NCBI RefSeq assembly: GCF_000145255.1
Contig: NC_014394.1
Location: 310,001-374,000, forward strand
Direction of reading: 5' to 3'
Length of the DNA: 64,000 nt
DNA from: Gallionella capsiferriformans ES-2
Lineage (GTDB): Bacteria > Pseudomonadota > Gammaproteobacteria > Burkholderiales > Gallionellaceae
The translations under genes were made by a program, and so were the position numbers. Below the pieces are notes generated by a model. The model saw only the letters and a list, made by a program, of their open reading frames with translations, did no database searches and was not told the DNA's origin. Positions 6,846-16,525 of this stretch are shown here, piece by piece; position 1 is the stretch's first letter, and the number at the start of each line of letters is the position of its first letter.

Positions 6846-9299
6846 ATGTCACACACTGAAACTGCACACCTCGCGCATGCGGGGTGTTTTCATTGCGGAT
6901 TGCCCATTGCCTCTGACGCGCATTATCAGAAGCTGCTCGATCACGGGCAGCGCGAATTTTGCTGTTTTGCCTGCCAGTCGGTCTGCGAAGCCATCTATGA
7001 GGCCGGGTTGCAGGGGTATTACCAGCGCACGCCGCAAGGGACTTTGCTTGCACCGCCGCCCATGCCGCCGCGAGATATTGAAATGTATGATCTCGACGAT
7101 GTGCAGCAGGATTTTGTCAATTGTCAGGGTGAGCTGCGCGATGCGCATTTGCTGGTTGAAGGTATACATTGTGCGGCCTGCGTATGGCTGATCGAGCGCG
7201 GCATGATGCGCACGCCCGGCGTGCTGTCAGCCGGCGTCAATTTAGCGGGTAAACGATTGCACCTGCGCTGGAATGAGCGTCAGGTGAAATTGTCGACCCT
7301 GATTCATCAGCTGGCAAAGATTGGATATTCTGGTGTTCCCTACGATCCTGAAGTAGCAGAAGGATCGATGAAGCGTATCAATCGCGCACTGCTATTCAGA
7401 TTATTCTTCGCCGCCTTTGCGATGATGAACCTGAATTTGATCGCAATCGCGTTATACAGCGGTGCTGATCGCGGACAGTTCGTCAATTTTTTCCACTGGA
7501 TGGCTTTTGCGCTGGCGACCCCCGCTTTGTTGTACTCCGGATATCCATTTTATAAAGGCGCTCTGAGCGGTTTGCGAAATGCGAGTCTCACAATGGACTT
7601 GCCAATCGCGATTGGACTGACGGTTACTTATGTCTTTTCGCTCTATGTGACGATCACAGGCGGGGATAGGGTCTATTTCGATACCGTCACTAATCTGACC
7701 TTCGTGATTTTAATCGGTCGATATCTGGAGGGGATGTTCCGTCATCAAGCCGTATCGGCAACCAATCGTCTGATGGACCTGCAACCGCGCGTGGCCACAG
7801 TGTTGCGTGAGGGTGATGAAAAAATCGTCTCGGTACGGGCCGTGAAAGTGGGTGAAACTGTCCTCGTTAAACCGGGCAGCCATATCCCTATGGATGGCAT
7901 TGTGCTCGAGGGGAGCAGTTCAGTCGATGAGTCTATGCTAAGTGGTGAATCAGCTCATGTTAAAAAGCAGCCTGATGATCGTGTATCTGCCGGTACGCTG
8001 AACGGCAGCGGGGCATTACTGGTGGAAGTTCAGGCTGCTTCACAGGATTCGACGTTATCTAAAATCATTCGTCTGGTTGAAGAGGCGCAGTCCTCGAAAG
8101 CACCGATACAGCGTCTGTCAGATAGTATCGTGCCGTGGTTTGTGCTCGCAACGCTGATATTGGCGAGCGTAACCTTTTATATCTGGTCGGCAGACTTTGA
8201 GTTTGCACTGATGGCAGCGACCTCAGTATTGATTATCACCTGTCCCTGTGCACTCGGAATGGCTACGCCGATGTCAATCGCGGTCGCATCGGGACTCGGT
8301 GCACGTCACGGCATACTGGTGAAAAATGGCGTGGTGCTGGAAACTTTGTCACGCGTGACGCATTTCGTCTTTGATAAGACGGGTACGCTGACTGAAGGAA
8401 AAATGCGCGTCGAGCAGGTGGTCGTAGCACAGGGACAAGATGAGGAGGCTTTGCTGGCGCTCTGTGCGAGCGTTGAACGTTACTCTGAGCACAGTGTGGC
8501 TCGTGCCGTGGTGATCGCGGCAGAGGCGCGCGAATTGCCCTTCCGGGATCAGCTGGTGCAAGGATTTTTAGCAACAGCTGGTGCGGGTGTTGAGGCGGAA
8601 GTCGCAGGGCGGCAGATTTTGCTGGGAACTGCGGATTGGCTGTTGAAGCAGGGCGTTGTGCAATCAGAACAACTGATTAAAGTTCAGGATACGAGTGAAG
8701 CGCAGGCAAAAACTTGTGTGCATCTAGCCGTAGGGGGCGAGCATGTGGCCGTGCTGGTGATAGCTGACACATTGCGCGTCGATGCAAAGGCGCTGATCGA
8801 TACGTTGCGTGAGGCGGGTATTGGTATGACGCTGCTATCGGGCGATCGGCGCGCCGTTGCGGAAGAAATTGCGCGCCAGTTGGGCGGTATGGAGGTCATC
8901 GCCGAGGTGCTGCCGCAAGATAAGGATCGCGTCATTCAAGCGTTGCAAGAGCGCGGTGAATGCGTGGCCATGGTCGGCGACGGGGTTAACGATGCGCCCG
9001 CGTTGATACGTGCTGATGTCGGAATTGCACTGGGCTCGGGGACCGATGTGTCGGTTGAAAGTGCTGATATCGTGCTGATGCATAACGAACTCGATAAGGT
9101 GAGGCTGGCGACCTTGCTGTCACGGCGTACGCTGCGCACCATTAAACAAAATATCGGCCTGTCATTCGTGTATAACAGCATCATGGTGCCGTTGGCGATT
9201 ATGGGGCATGTGACGCCCTTGCTCGCGGCAATAACGATGCCGGTCAGTTCTCTGCTGGTGATAGGTAACGCAGCCAGAATACGCAGTTTATTCAAATAG
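6846..9299 (+). CDS. ccoI: Copper-transporting P1B-type ATPase for cbb3 assembly
   Basis: Exports Cu(I) to supply the oxidase CuB site. 817 residues: a Cys-rich N-terminal module (CFHC, CCFAC, residues 14-43), an HMA domain with GIHCAACVW (Cys109, Cys112), membrane helices, the TGES-like SGES actuator loop, the CPC ion-binding motif (TCPCALGMATP, about 464), the phosphorylated Asp in DKTGT (about 509), and GDGVNDAP in the hinge. The start has only a weak ribosome binding site. Confidence 0.96.
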   Translation: MSHTETAHLAHAGCFHCGLPIASDAHYQKLLDHGQREFCCFACQSVCEAIYEAGLQGYYQRTPQGTLLAPPPMPPRDIEMYDLDDVQQDFVNCQGELRDAHLLVEGIHCAACVWLIERGMMRTPGVLSAGVNLAGKRLHLRWNERQVKLSTLIHQLAKIGYSGVPYDPEVAEGSMKRINRALLFRLFFAAFAMMNLNLIAIALYSGADRGQFVNFFHWMAFALATPALLYSGYPFYKGALSGLRNASLTMDLPIAIGLTVTYVFSLYVTITGGDRVYFDTVTNLTFVILIGRYLEGMFRHQAVSATNRLMDLQPRVATVLREGDEKIVSVRAVKVGETVLVKPGSHIPMDGIVLEGSSSVDESMLSGESAHVKKQPDDRVSAGTLNGSGALLVEVQAASQDSTLSKIIRLVEEAQSSKAPIQRLSDSIVPWFVLATLILASVTFYIWSADFEFALMAATSVLIITCPCALGMATPMSIAVASGLGARHGILVKNGVVLETLSRVTHFVFDKTGTLTEGKMRVEQVVVAQGQDEEALLALCASVERYSEHSVARAVVIAAEARELPFRDQLVQGFLATAGAGVEAEVAGRQILLGTADWLLKQGVVQSEQLIKVQDTSEAQAKTCVHLAVGGEHVAVLVIADTLRVDAKALIDTLREAGIGMTLLSGDRRAVAEEIARQLGGMEVIAEVLPQDKDRVIQALQERGECVAMVGDGVNDAPALIRADVGIALGSGTDVSVESADIVLMHNELDKVRLATLLSRRTLRTIKQNIGLSFVYNSIMVPLAIMGHVTPLLAAITMPVSSLLVIGNAARIRSLFK

Positions 9300-9342
9300 T
9301 GTGGTGAGTGTTGCCGCATTAATTTCAAGATAAGGAGCAGCA

Positions 9343-9537
9343 ATGGATGTCATTTACAGTCTTATCCCCGGCATGACAGTTTTCGGGCTGGTGTTTGTGG
9401 GTATTCTGATTTGGGCGGTTAAGAAGGGGCAGTATGAGGATATGGAAGGAAACGCTAGCCGCATACTGCTCGATGATGATGAGGACGCGATGTTACATAA
9501 TCAATCAAGCGCTCAGCAGGATGCCAAAAAAGATTAG
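9343..9537 (+). CDS. ccoS: cbb3-type oxidase assembly protein CcoS
   Basis: 64 residues with one N-terminal helix (about 9-27), then the CcoS-type WAVKKGQYEDMEG and an acidic stretch with DDDEDA. It is needed for cofactor insertion into cbb3 oxidases in characterised species. AAGGAG precedes ATG 9343. Last gene of ccoGHIS. Confidence 0.92.
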   Translation: MDVIYSLIPGMTVFGLVFVGILIWAVKKGQYEDMEGNASRILLDDDEDAMLHNQSSAQQDAKKD

Positions 9538-9570
9538 AAGCAGCGCTTTGAATTCACAGGCAGCACAATG

Positions 9571-9605
9571 AAAAAGGCCGCACCATTTCTGGGTGCGGCC
9601 TTTTT
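9571..9605. terminator. Bidirectional terminator between ccoS and the convergent gene
   Basis: AAAAAGGCCGCACC / GGGTGCGGCCTTTTT with a 6-nt loop. A-rich on one side and T-rich on the other, so it can serve both strands. Confidence 0.92.
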
Positions 9606-9615
9606 AAGTCAGGTG

Positions 9616-10323
9616 TTATTGAACAGCGGATTTAGCGGCGGAATCAGTTGTCATTATTTCACCATTGGCAAGAAGCGGGGCTCGCAAAATTTCAAAATCC
9701 TTAGGCGGGAGGTATTGGAAAAACGGCTTTTGCCCTTCGCCCAAGACGACATCCAGACCATGTTGCGGGTACAACCAATGAATCAGGTTGGTCTTCTTCT
9801 CACGGATGCGCTGCGCAGGTTCACCGAAGCGTTTGGAAATGACGGATTCTTCGATGCGCGCGGTGGGCATATAGGTCAGGCTTGCGACCGGCAACGAACG
9901 AACCCGTGCCAGATCATCTGCAGTGAGCGTGATGCGCTTGCCGCTCGGCGTACTGTTCATGCGCAGACCGCGTTCAAACATGCCTGGCAATTCTTCGGTC
10001 GGGATTGCAATGGTCATGATGATTTTTGCCTTCAAACCGTTGAAATTCACCTCTTCAAAAAAGGCTTCTACGCCCATTGCCGCATCGCTGGGCTTGAACA
10101 GACTGATTTCAAGTTCCGTTTCATATTTGTAAGTATGTGCGACTTCATCTAAGGTGCTTTTGCCCAGTGTGATGCCGAAAACACGGGTGGTGTCGGGTGT
10201 CGGGTGGGTGATCTTCCAGGGGAGTGTGTCCGGCGTGCTGACCGAGTTATCCGGCATCATAAGGATGATGCCTATCGTTGCGACCACCAGTGCGATGACG
10301 CCGAGTATGATCTTCTTGTCCAT
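9616..10323 (-). CDS. Unrecognised membrane-anchored periplasmic protein
   Basis: 235 residues, with one N-terminal hydrophobic segment (about 5-23) and a soluble domain presumably in the periplasm. Notable parts are RVFGITLGKSTLDEV near 47-61 and a second similar-looking segment ISKRFGEPAQRIREK near 160. This pattern recalls small repeat folds in which a FG(x)TLG motif begins each unit, but I cannot name the family. ATG 10323 overlaps the stop region of the upstream gene (TAATATG), so the two are probably translated together. Position between the cbb3 assembly genes and fnr is the only functional hint. Confidence 0.75.
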   Translation of the reverse strand: MDKKIILGVIALVVATIGIILMMPDNSVSTPDTLPWKITHPTPDTTRVFGITLGKSTLDEVAHTYKYETELEISLFKPSDAAMGVEAFFEEVNFNGLKAKIIMTIAIPTEELPGMFERGLRMNSTPSGKRITLTADDLARVRSLPVASLTYMPTARIEESVISKRFGEPAQRIREKKTNLIHWLYPQHGLDVVLGEGQKPFFQYLPPKDFEILRAPLLANGEIMTTDSAAKSAVQ

Positions 10324-10324
10324 A

Positions 10325-10828
10325 TTAGTTCTTCTTCAGCGCTGAATGTAACGCCAAAGCCGAGGCAGGAATTTTTCCGTCTTTGCATTGATGCTCAGCG
10401 TCAAACTCCAGAACCACAAGAATCAGCAGCGCCACCATAAAGGGAAGCTGTCCAATGCCGCCAGCTAATGCGTAACTGGTTACTTTGCTCATGCCGAATT
10501 GAGCGCCGCCGACCACCAGCGCAGTAGTCAATGTGCCGGTCACAATAAACAGGATCAGGAACAGTTTTGCGCGTTTTGCAGCCAGCAAATTATGGCAAAG
10601 TACAAAAATGGATTCTTCTTTGTTGATGGCACGTTTCGCTTTAAAAATCACGTTGGTCAGCAGCGCAATGGAGAGGAGCGGCATCAGTGTAATGGGCAGC
10701 ATGCTGGTTTTAAGCAGGCTTAATGCGAGGACAAACACAAAAACATGAACGACGATAAAGTCAAACAGCAGCATGGAGTGCAGGCTTTTTGCGCGTGATA
10801 CTTCGGCTTCTGTGACTTGGTGTTCCAT
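10325..10828 (-). CDS. Unrecognised integral membrane protein, about four helices
   Basis: 167 residues with hydrophobic segments at about 20-40, 44-61, 90-112 and 125-142. The first loop is basic (KAKRAINKEES). It ends with a soluble tail carrying the only late Cys (EHQCKDGK). I do not recognise a family. It lies downstream of fnr on the same strand and directly upstream of the anchored protein at 9616-10323, suggesting an fnr-linked membrane module. Confidence 0.72.
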   Translation of the reverse strand: MEHQVTEAEVSRAKSLHSMLLFDFIVVHVFVFVLALSLLKTSMLPITLMPLLSIALLTNVIFKAKRAINKEESIFVLCHNLLAAKRAKLFLILFIVTGTLTTALVVGGAQFGMSKVTSYALAGGIGQLPFMVALLILVVLEFDAEHQCKDGKIPASALALHSALKKN

Positions 10829-10920
10829 ATTTTTAGTCTCCGGGAAAATAGTAGGTTGCGAATAATCCGCTCAAGCACGCCGACTGTCAAACGATAAGGT
10901 GTGCAGGGCGGTGAAGTGCA

Positions 10921-11646
10921 TTAGCGGGTATTGTTTAAGCAGGCTTGCAGGCCTGCCAGATCGAGGATTTCAACCGTGCGTACTTTGACGTTAATCAGTC
11001 GCTCGCTTTGAAAATGAGAGAAAGCGCGGCTGACGGTTTCCAGCTTTAAACCAAGGTAGCTGCCGATTTCCTGTCGGGACATGCGCAATTGAAACTGTGT
11101 GGGGGATAATCCACGCGCTGCAAAACGCTGCGATAGATTCAGCAAAAATACCGCTAGGCGTTCTTCTGCTCGCATCGAACCTAGTAATAGCATGATGCCT
11201 TGATCGCGGACGATTTCCCGGCTCATGATTTTATGCAGATGGCGCTGCAGCAGTGGAATTTCGCGGCTGAGGGCTTCTAACTTGTTGAAGGGCAGTTCAC
11301 AAACAACGCAAGACTCCAGCGCCACGGCATCGCAGGCGTGAATGTCGGTGCTGATGGCATCGAGACCGATAATTTCCCCAGCCATCTGAAAACCGGTTAC
11401 CTGTTCACGTCCGTCTTCATGAAGGATCTGGGTTTTGAACGATCCGCTGTGTATGGCGAACAGCGAGCGAAACTTGTCTCCGCTGCGATACAAATAATCG
11501 CTGCGTGCGAAACTGCGCTTTACGGTGCTCAGTTCATCCAGTTTGTGCATTTCATTTGCGCTGAGATCGGCAGGCAGGCACAGTTCCGCAAGATTGCAGC
11601 TGGAGCAGGGTGAATGCAAATGGTAAATCGGGGCGGGTAACGGCAC
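10921..11646 (-). CDS. fnr: FNR-type oxygen-sensing transcriptional regulator
   Basis: CRP/FNR-family regulator that binds a [4Fe-4S] cluster and activates microaerobic or anaerobic genes. 241 residues. Three N-terminal cysteines (Cys14, 17 and 23 in PCSSCNLAELC) and Cys116 in VVCELPF match the four ligands of E. coli FNR. The recognition helix LKLETVSRAFSHFQ keeps the E-xx-SR contacts that read TTGAT. Targets visible here are the boxes at 788-801 and 11734-11747. Divergent from hemN. Confidence 0.96.
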   Translation of the reverse strand: MPLPAPIYHLHSPCSSCNLAELCLPADLSANEMHKLDELSTVKRSFARSDYLYRSGDKFRSLFAIHSGSFKTQILHEDGREQVTGFQMAGEIIGLDAISTDIHACDAVALESCVVCELPFNKLEALSREIPLLQRHLHKIMSREIVRDQGIMLLLGSMRAEERLAVFLLNLSQRFAARGLSPTQFQLRMSRQEIGSYLGLKLETVSRAFSHFQSERLINVKVRTVEILDLAGLQACLNNTR

Positions 11647-11733
11647 TTAATTTTACCTTTGAAGTGAAGGTCGGCAGACCGGAGGCCAAAATGTGATGGT
11701 AATTTGGTCAACTTCTGGAATATGCCATGATTT

Positions 11734-11747
11734 TTGACATATATCAA
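11734..11747 (+). promoter_or_regulatory. FNR box in the fnr-hemN intergenic region
   Basis: TTGACATATATCAA differs from the consensus at one base. A CATTAT -10 box at 11769-11774 fits class II spacing and would start transcription near 11781, in front of hemN. The site is also about 88 bp from the fnr start, so autoregulation is possible. Confidence 0.85.
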
Positions 11748-11802
11748 ACCGCATTGATGCCCAACTGGCATTATGGCGAACCTTATAAATAGCGGCGATA
11801 TT

Positions 11803-13194
11803 ATGTTGAACAACAATGAATTGGTCGTAGACCTGGAACTGATACGCAGACTCGATAAAAACGGCCCGCGCTACACCTCGTACCCGACCGCAGATCGTTT
11901 CGTTGAAGCCTTCAATGCGGAGACCTATAGTCAATGGTTATTGAAGCGCGAAATTGGTGGCGTCAGTCGCCCGTTGTCGCTCTATATTCATATTCCGTTT
12001 TGCAATACCTTGTGTTTTTATTGTGCCTGTAACAAGGTGATTACCAAAGATCGCAGTAAGTCTGCCGAATACGTGCGTTATCTGATCAAAGAAATGGGGA
12101 TGCAGGCGAACTTACTGGGCAAAGGTCAGGTTGTCGAGCAGTTGCATTTTGGCGGCGGTACGCCAACCTTTTTATCGGATGATGAAATCCGTCAGGTGAT
12201 GGCGGCGATACGCGAAAACTTTAAACTGGTTGAGGATGGCGAATATTCTATCGAAATCGACCCGCGTAAAGTGACCAATGAGACGATTGCGCTGCTGGGA
12301 GAGGCGGGCTTCAATCGCATCAGTATCGGTGTGCAGGATTTTGACGATGACGTGCAGCGCGCGGTGAACCGTATACAGAGTGAAGAAGAAACGCTGGGCA
12401 TTATCGCGGCGGCTAGAGCGAACGGCTTTAAGTCGGTGAGCATTGATCTGATTTATGGTCTGCCGAAGCAAACGCTGGAAGGCTTCGGTCGCACGCTGGA
12501 TAGAATTATTGCGGCGAATCCCGACCGACTCTCGATCTACAACTACGCGCATATGCCGACGCTGTTCAAACCGCAGCGCCGGATTCATGAAGAGGATCTG
12601 CCGTCGCCGCAGATGAAGCTGGATATTCTCGGTATGACGGGGCGCAAGCTGACGGGTGCGGGTTATGTCTATATCGGCATGGATCATTTTGCCAAACCTG
12701 AAGACGAGTTGGCCGTCGCGCAACGTCAAAGCCGTCTGCACCGTAACTTTCAAGGGTATTCCACCCATTCCGACTGCGATTTAGTTGCGCTGGGTGTGAG
12801 CGCGATCGGTAAGATCGGCCCGACCTACAGTCAGAACTATCGTGAACTGGAAGACTATTACGATGCGCTTGATCGGGATCAGTTGCCGATTATGCGCGGG
12901 ATGGAGCTCAATGCCGATGACCTGGTGCGTCGCGCCATCATTCAGGATCTGATGTGTCATTTCGAACTCTCAAAAGAGTCGCTCAATATTGCCTATCTGA
13001 TCGATTTTGACAGCTACTTCGCAACCGAGCTCGAAGAGTTGCGAGAGTATGAGATGGAAGGTTTGCTGGAGATTTCTCCTCAGTGGATCAGCGTTACACC
13101 GAAGGGACGCATGTTGATACGCAATATCTGTATGGTCTTTGACAAATATCTCCGCACGCGCACTGAGCACGCGCGCTATTCGAAGGTCATTTAG
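11803..13194 (+). CDS. hemN: Oxygen-independent coproporphyrinogen III oxidase
   Basis: Radical-SAM enzyme that decarboxylates coproporphyrinogen III without O2 in haem synthesis. 463 residues. The radical-SAM cluster motif is CNTLCFYCACNK, preceded by the HemN signature GPRYTSYPTADRF. HFGGGTPTFL and the C-terminal HemN domain are present. An in-frame ATG at 11773 lies inside the predicted -10 box, so ATG 11803 is chosen. The FNR box upstream fits oxygen control. Confidence 0.95.
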   Translation: MLNNNELVVDLELIRRLDKNGPRYTSYPTADRFVEAFNAETYSQWLLKREIGGVSRPLSLYIHIPFCNTLCFYCACNKVITKDRSKSAEYVRYLIKEMGMQANLLGKGQVVEQLHFGGGTPTFLSDDEIRQVMAAIRENFKLVEDGEYSIEIDPRKVTNETIALLGEAGFNRISIGVQDFDDDVQRAVNRIQSEEETLGIIAAARANGFKSVSIDLIYGLPKQTLEGFGRTLDRIIAANPDRLSIYNYAHMPTLFKPQRRIHEEDLPSPQMKLDILGMTGRKLTGAGYVYIGMDHFAKPEDELAVAQRQSRLHRNFQGYSTHSDCDLVALGVSAIGKIGPTYSQNYRELEDYYDALDRDQLPIMRGMELNADDLVRRAIIQDLMCHFELSKESLNIAYLIDFDSYFATELEELREYEMEGLLEISPQWISVTPKGRMLIRNICMVFDKYLRTRTEHARYSKVI

Positions 13195-13263
13195 TGACGC
13201 CCAAGGTGGGAAGCGTTACTGTTTCGGTTGAAGGTCGGCTCGGCATGTCGCTGGCGAATCAGA

Positions 13264-14316
13264 TTGTCTAGTTTTTCGTCATCCCTTATTGCATGGCAGC
13301 GCAGCCACGGGCGGCACGACTTGCCCTGGCAGTGTGCCGATCCCTACTGTATCTGGCTGTCTGAAATCATGTTGCAACAAACGCAGGTCGTCACGGTCAT
13401 TCCGTACTATCAGCGTTTTGTTGCATCGTTTCCGACGATTGCCGCGTTAGCCTCCGCCACTGAAGAACAGGTGCTCGCGCACTGGAGCGGATTGGGCTAT
13501 TACGCACGCGGGCGCAATTTGCACCGTGCTGCACAAATTATCGTGGCGCAGCATGGCGGAGCGTTTCCTCGTCAGTTTGAATTGATACTCGCGCTACCGG
13601 GCATTGGGCGCTCAACGGCTGCCGCGATATGTGCGCTGGCCTATCAGCAAAATCGCGCCATTTTAGATGGCAATGTCAGGCGTGTGCTGGCTCGCTATTG
13701 CGGGATCTATGGTTCACCTGCGATCAAATCGGTAGAGGCGCGGCTCTGGCAACAGGCCGAAGCCCTGTTGCCGCTAAACGATGTCGATCGCTACACGCAA
13801 GCATTAATGGACATGGGCGCAACGTTGTGTACCCGAAGCCGGCCGAAATGCGCTTCGTGTCCGGTGCAACCCGATTGCGTCGCGCATCAAACAGGGTGTG
13901 TCGCTGATTTACCGACCCCGCGCCAGCGCCGCGTTGTGCCGGAGAGGACGGCTTGCTTTTTGCTGTTGCTGGTAGATCATGATGTATTTATGGAGCGGCG
14001 GGAGCCTGCTGGAATCTGGGGCGGGCTTTGGTGCTTGCCACAATTTGAGGACGAAGCGGCCGCATTGTTCTGGTGTGCTCAGCATGGCGTTGAGGCAGCT
14101 GATCGTCAGCGTGATGCACTCACGCCATTTACCCATACCTTCACGCATTTTAAGTTACACATTACGCCGTTGCGGGTGTCAGTGACGGCTAAGCCTCTGC
14201 ACGTTTTGCAAACAAAGGGGGCGTGGTTGCGGGTCAGTGATGCTTTATCATCTGCCATTCCCGCGCCAGTCCGAACGATACTGGAAGGCTATGGCGTGCC
14301 GGATGACGCGTTTTGA
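13264..14316 (+). CDS. mutY: A/G-specific adenine DNA glycosylase
   Basis: Removes adenine mispaired with 8-oxoguanine. 350 residues from TTG 13264 (length as in E. coli). Visible: the helix-hairpin-helix LPGIGRSTAAAI with the downstream catalytic Asp region (AILDGNVRRVLAR), the 4Fe-4S cluster cysteines C-x6-C-x2-C-x5-C (CTRSRPKCASCPVQPDC), and a C-terminal Nudix-like 8-oxoG recognition domain. The start is uncertain: no ATG fits, and an upstream TTG at 13228 would add 12 residues unlike the family. Confidence 0.93.
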   Translation: MSSFSSSLIAWQRSHGRHDLPWQCADPYCIWLSEIMLQQTQVVTVIPYYQRFVASFPTIAALASATEEQVLAHWSGLGYYARGRNLHRAAQIIVAQHGGAFPRQFELILALPGIGRSTAAAICALAYQQNRAILDGNVRRVLARYCGIYGSPAIKSVEARLWQQAEALLPLNDVDRYTQALMDMGATLCTRSRPKCASCPVQPDCVAHQTGCVADLPTPRQRRVVPERTACFLLLLVDHDVFMERREPAGIWGGLWCLPQFEDEAAALFWCAQHGVEAADRQRDALTPFTHTFTHFKLHITPLRVSVTAKPLHVLQTKGAWLRVSDALSSAIPAPVRTILEGYGVPDDAF

Positions 14317-14430
14317 TTTAAATTAAAATTTTTGCTGATGCAGGCTTTAACGTGCACAGGTAGTTAGCATCGTTAAGTGAAGTCATTTTTGTCAGGCGGG
14401 CAAGAGCCGCAGCGCGTCCTGTGAGGGGTG

Positions 14431-16404
14431 TTACAGCCCGCCTTTATGCAGTCTGATTTCTGCATCTAATAGTGCTTCTGGAAGTCCCAGCAGTACAAGC
14501 ACATCTTCGCTACGTAACACCATATCTTCGCTGGGTTGTGCGCCGTGAACATTGTAGCGACGCAGGGCTTTGACTTCGACGTTCAGCGTGTCCAGTTCGC
14601 TGTCACGCAATCTTTTGCCCACGGCGAAGGAGTCGGCTTTTAACATGACATTCAGAAAACGCGGTTGCATGTCGTCGCTGATTTCAATACCGCTATTTTG
14701 TGAGTTATTTATGTATCCATTGAACATCGCATAGCGGCGTGCCCGATTTTCCTGAACGTGACGAATAACGCGGTTAAGCGGAACGCCTGCCAGCAGTAAT
14801 GCCTGAGATGCCAGCATTACACTTCCTTCGAGTACCTCGGCGACCACTTCGGCAGCGCCTGCATTTTTCAATAATTCCAGATTTGTGTCATCGTTGGTGC
14901 GCACCACGACCGGCAGGTCGGGGCGTAATTCTTTTACGTGGCGCAAAATGGCCAGAGTTGAATGTTTGTCCTTGTAGGTGACCACCAGCACGCGTGCGCG
15001 CATCAGGCCAGCTGCCATGAGCACTTCGCGCTTGGCGGCGTCGCCGTAGACCACACTTTTATTTCCCGCCGCGGCTTCACGAACGCGCCGAGAGTCAAGG
15101 TCTAAGGCGATGAAGCGTAGTTCTTCATCCTCAAGGATGCTGGCCAGTTTTTGTCCACTGCGCCCGTAGCCGCATAAAATCACGTGGCCGGTACTCGACA
15201 TGCTTTTGATGGCGATTTGGTGCATCTGCAAAGCGCGGTTGGTCCACTCGTCGGAAAAACGCCTGGAGATGGCTTCGCCGTATTGGATTAAAAAGGGGGC
15301 GGTTACCATAGACAACAGCATGGTGGCGAGCGTGATTTGCATCGTCTCACCCTGTAGTAAATGCGCCCCATCGGTCAGTGTCAGGAGAACAAAACCAAAT
15401 TCTCCCGCTTGTGCGAGGCCTATGCCGCTACGCAATGCAACGCTCCACTCACCTTCAAAAATGCGTGCCAGAATTGCGACTAACAGCGCTTTAAACAGAA
15501 TCAGCAGAGGCAGTGCCAGCGCGATCCAGCCCAGATTGCTGACAATGCTGGCCGGATTGAGCATCATGCCGATGGTAACGAAGAACAGGCCTAGCAGGAC
15601 GTCGCGAAACGGTTTGATGTCCTCTTCAACCTGATAGCGGTATTCGGTCTCGGAGATCAGCATGCCGGCGACAAAGGCGCCCAATGCCATTGATAGACCG
15701 GCCAGTTCTGTTAAGTAGGCCAGTCCTAGCGTGATAAACAGCACGTTCAGGGTGAAAAGTTCGGAGGACTTTTGGCTTGCCACGATATGAAACCAGCGTC
15801 GCATGACGTGCTGACCAAACACCAGCAGGATCAGTAAAACGATCGTTGCCTTGAACATCGCCAATCCCAGTGTTAAGTGGAGATTGTCCGGTTGCGATGC
15901 CAGTGCCGGGATGATGATCAAAAGCGGGACAACCGCCAGATCCTGAAATAGCAGCACGCCCATCATCTGCTGGCCGTAGGGTAAATTGAGTTCGGCGCGT
16001 TCAACCAGCATTTTACTGACAATCGCAGTAGATGACATTGCCAGAATGCCGCCTAATGCCAGGCCCGCGCGCCAGTCCACGCCTAGCAAGGTGGCCGCTG
16101 CCATGACCAGCAATATGGTTGACAGCACTTGTGCGCCGCCTAAACCAAACACAGTGCGATGCATGGCTTTGAGGCGGGTTAGGCTGAACTCAAGGCCAAT
16201 GCTGAACATCAGAAAAACGACGCCGAATTCGCCCAGGTGGCGCGTGCTGGGTGAATCGGGTATCCAGCCAAAGGCATGCGGACCGATTAAAATTCCCACC
16301 GCAAGATAGCCCAGCATGACCGGTAGGCGCAGAATGCGGCATACCACAACGACCATGACGGCGGTAGCGAGCAGTATCAATACCAGAGAGAGCGAGTTGT
16401 CCAT
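14431..16404 (-). CDS. Kef/CPA2-type cation:proton antiporter with TrkA domains
   Basis: 657 residues. About 12 membrane helices with the CPA2 patterns PVMLGYLAVGILIGP and FGVVFLMFSIGLEFS, then a TrkA-N/RCK nucleotide-binding domain (HVILCGYGRSGQKLA near 412) and a TrkA-C domain at the end. It is closer in build to KefB/YbaL proteins than to simple Na+/H+ antiporters. The ion (probably K+ or Na+) cannot be told from sequence. Divergent from kdsD. Confidence 0.9.
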   Translation of the reverse strand: MDNSLSLVLILLATAVMVVVVCRILRLPVMLGYLAVGILIGPHAFGWIPDSPSTRHLGEFGVVFLMFSIGLEFSLTRLKAMHRTVFGLGGAQVLSTILLVMAAATLLGVDWRAGLALGGILAMSSTAIVSKMLVERAELNLPYGQQMMGVLLFQDLAVVPLLIIIPALASQPDNLHLTLGLAMFKATIVLLILLVFGQHVMRRWFHIVASQKSSELFTLNVLFITLGLAYLTELAGLSMALGAFVAGMLISETEYRYQVEEDIKPFRDVLLGLFFVTIGMMLNPASIVSNLGWIALALPLLILFKALLVAILARIFEGEWSVALRSGIGLAQAGEFGFVLLTLTDGAHLLQGETMQITLATMLLSMVTAPFLIQYGEAISRRFSDEWTNRALQMHQIAIKSMSSTGHVILCGYGRSGQKLASILEDEELRFIALDLDSRRVREAAAGNKSVVYGDAAKREVLMAAGLMRARVLVVTYKDKHSTLAILRHVKELRPDLPVVVRTNDDTNLELLKNAGAAEVVAEVLEGSVMLASQALLLAGVPLNRVIRHVQENRARRYAMFNGYINNSQNSGIEISDDMQPRFLNVMLKADSFAVGKRLRDSELDTLNVEVKALRRYNVHGAQPSEDMVLRSEDVLVLLGLPEALLDAEIRLHKGGL

Positions 16405-16525
16405 CTTTGTGGGGAGAAAATTAATGATTTGATAATGCCGTACTCTTGCCCAGTTTGCAAAGTTTTTAAAAACAGCGCGAGCGCAATTTATTGCCTGACT
16501 TACGACTATCCATGCCTCAATGGCT

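Noticed and set aside
11773-11802. Upstream ATG for hemN
   Set aside because: It lies within the predicted -10 box, upstream of the inferred transcription start.
14309-14325. FNR-like TTGAT-TTAA-ATTAA after mutY
   Set aside because: One half-site deviates and both flanking genes point toward it (convergent), so there is no promoter to control.
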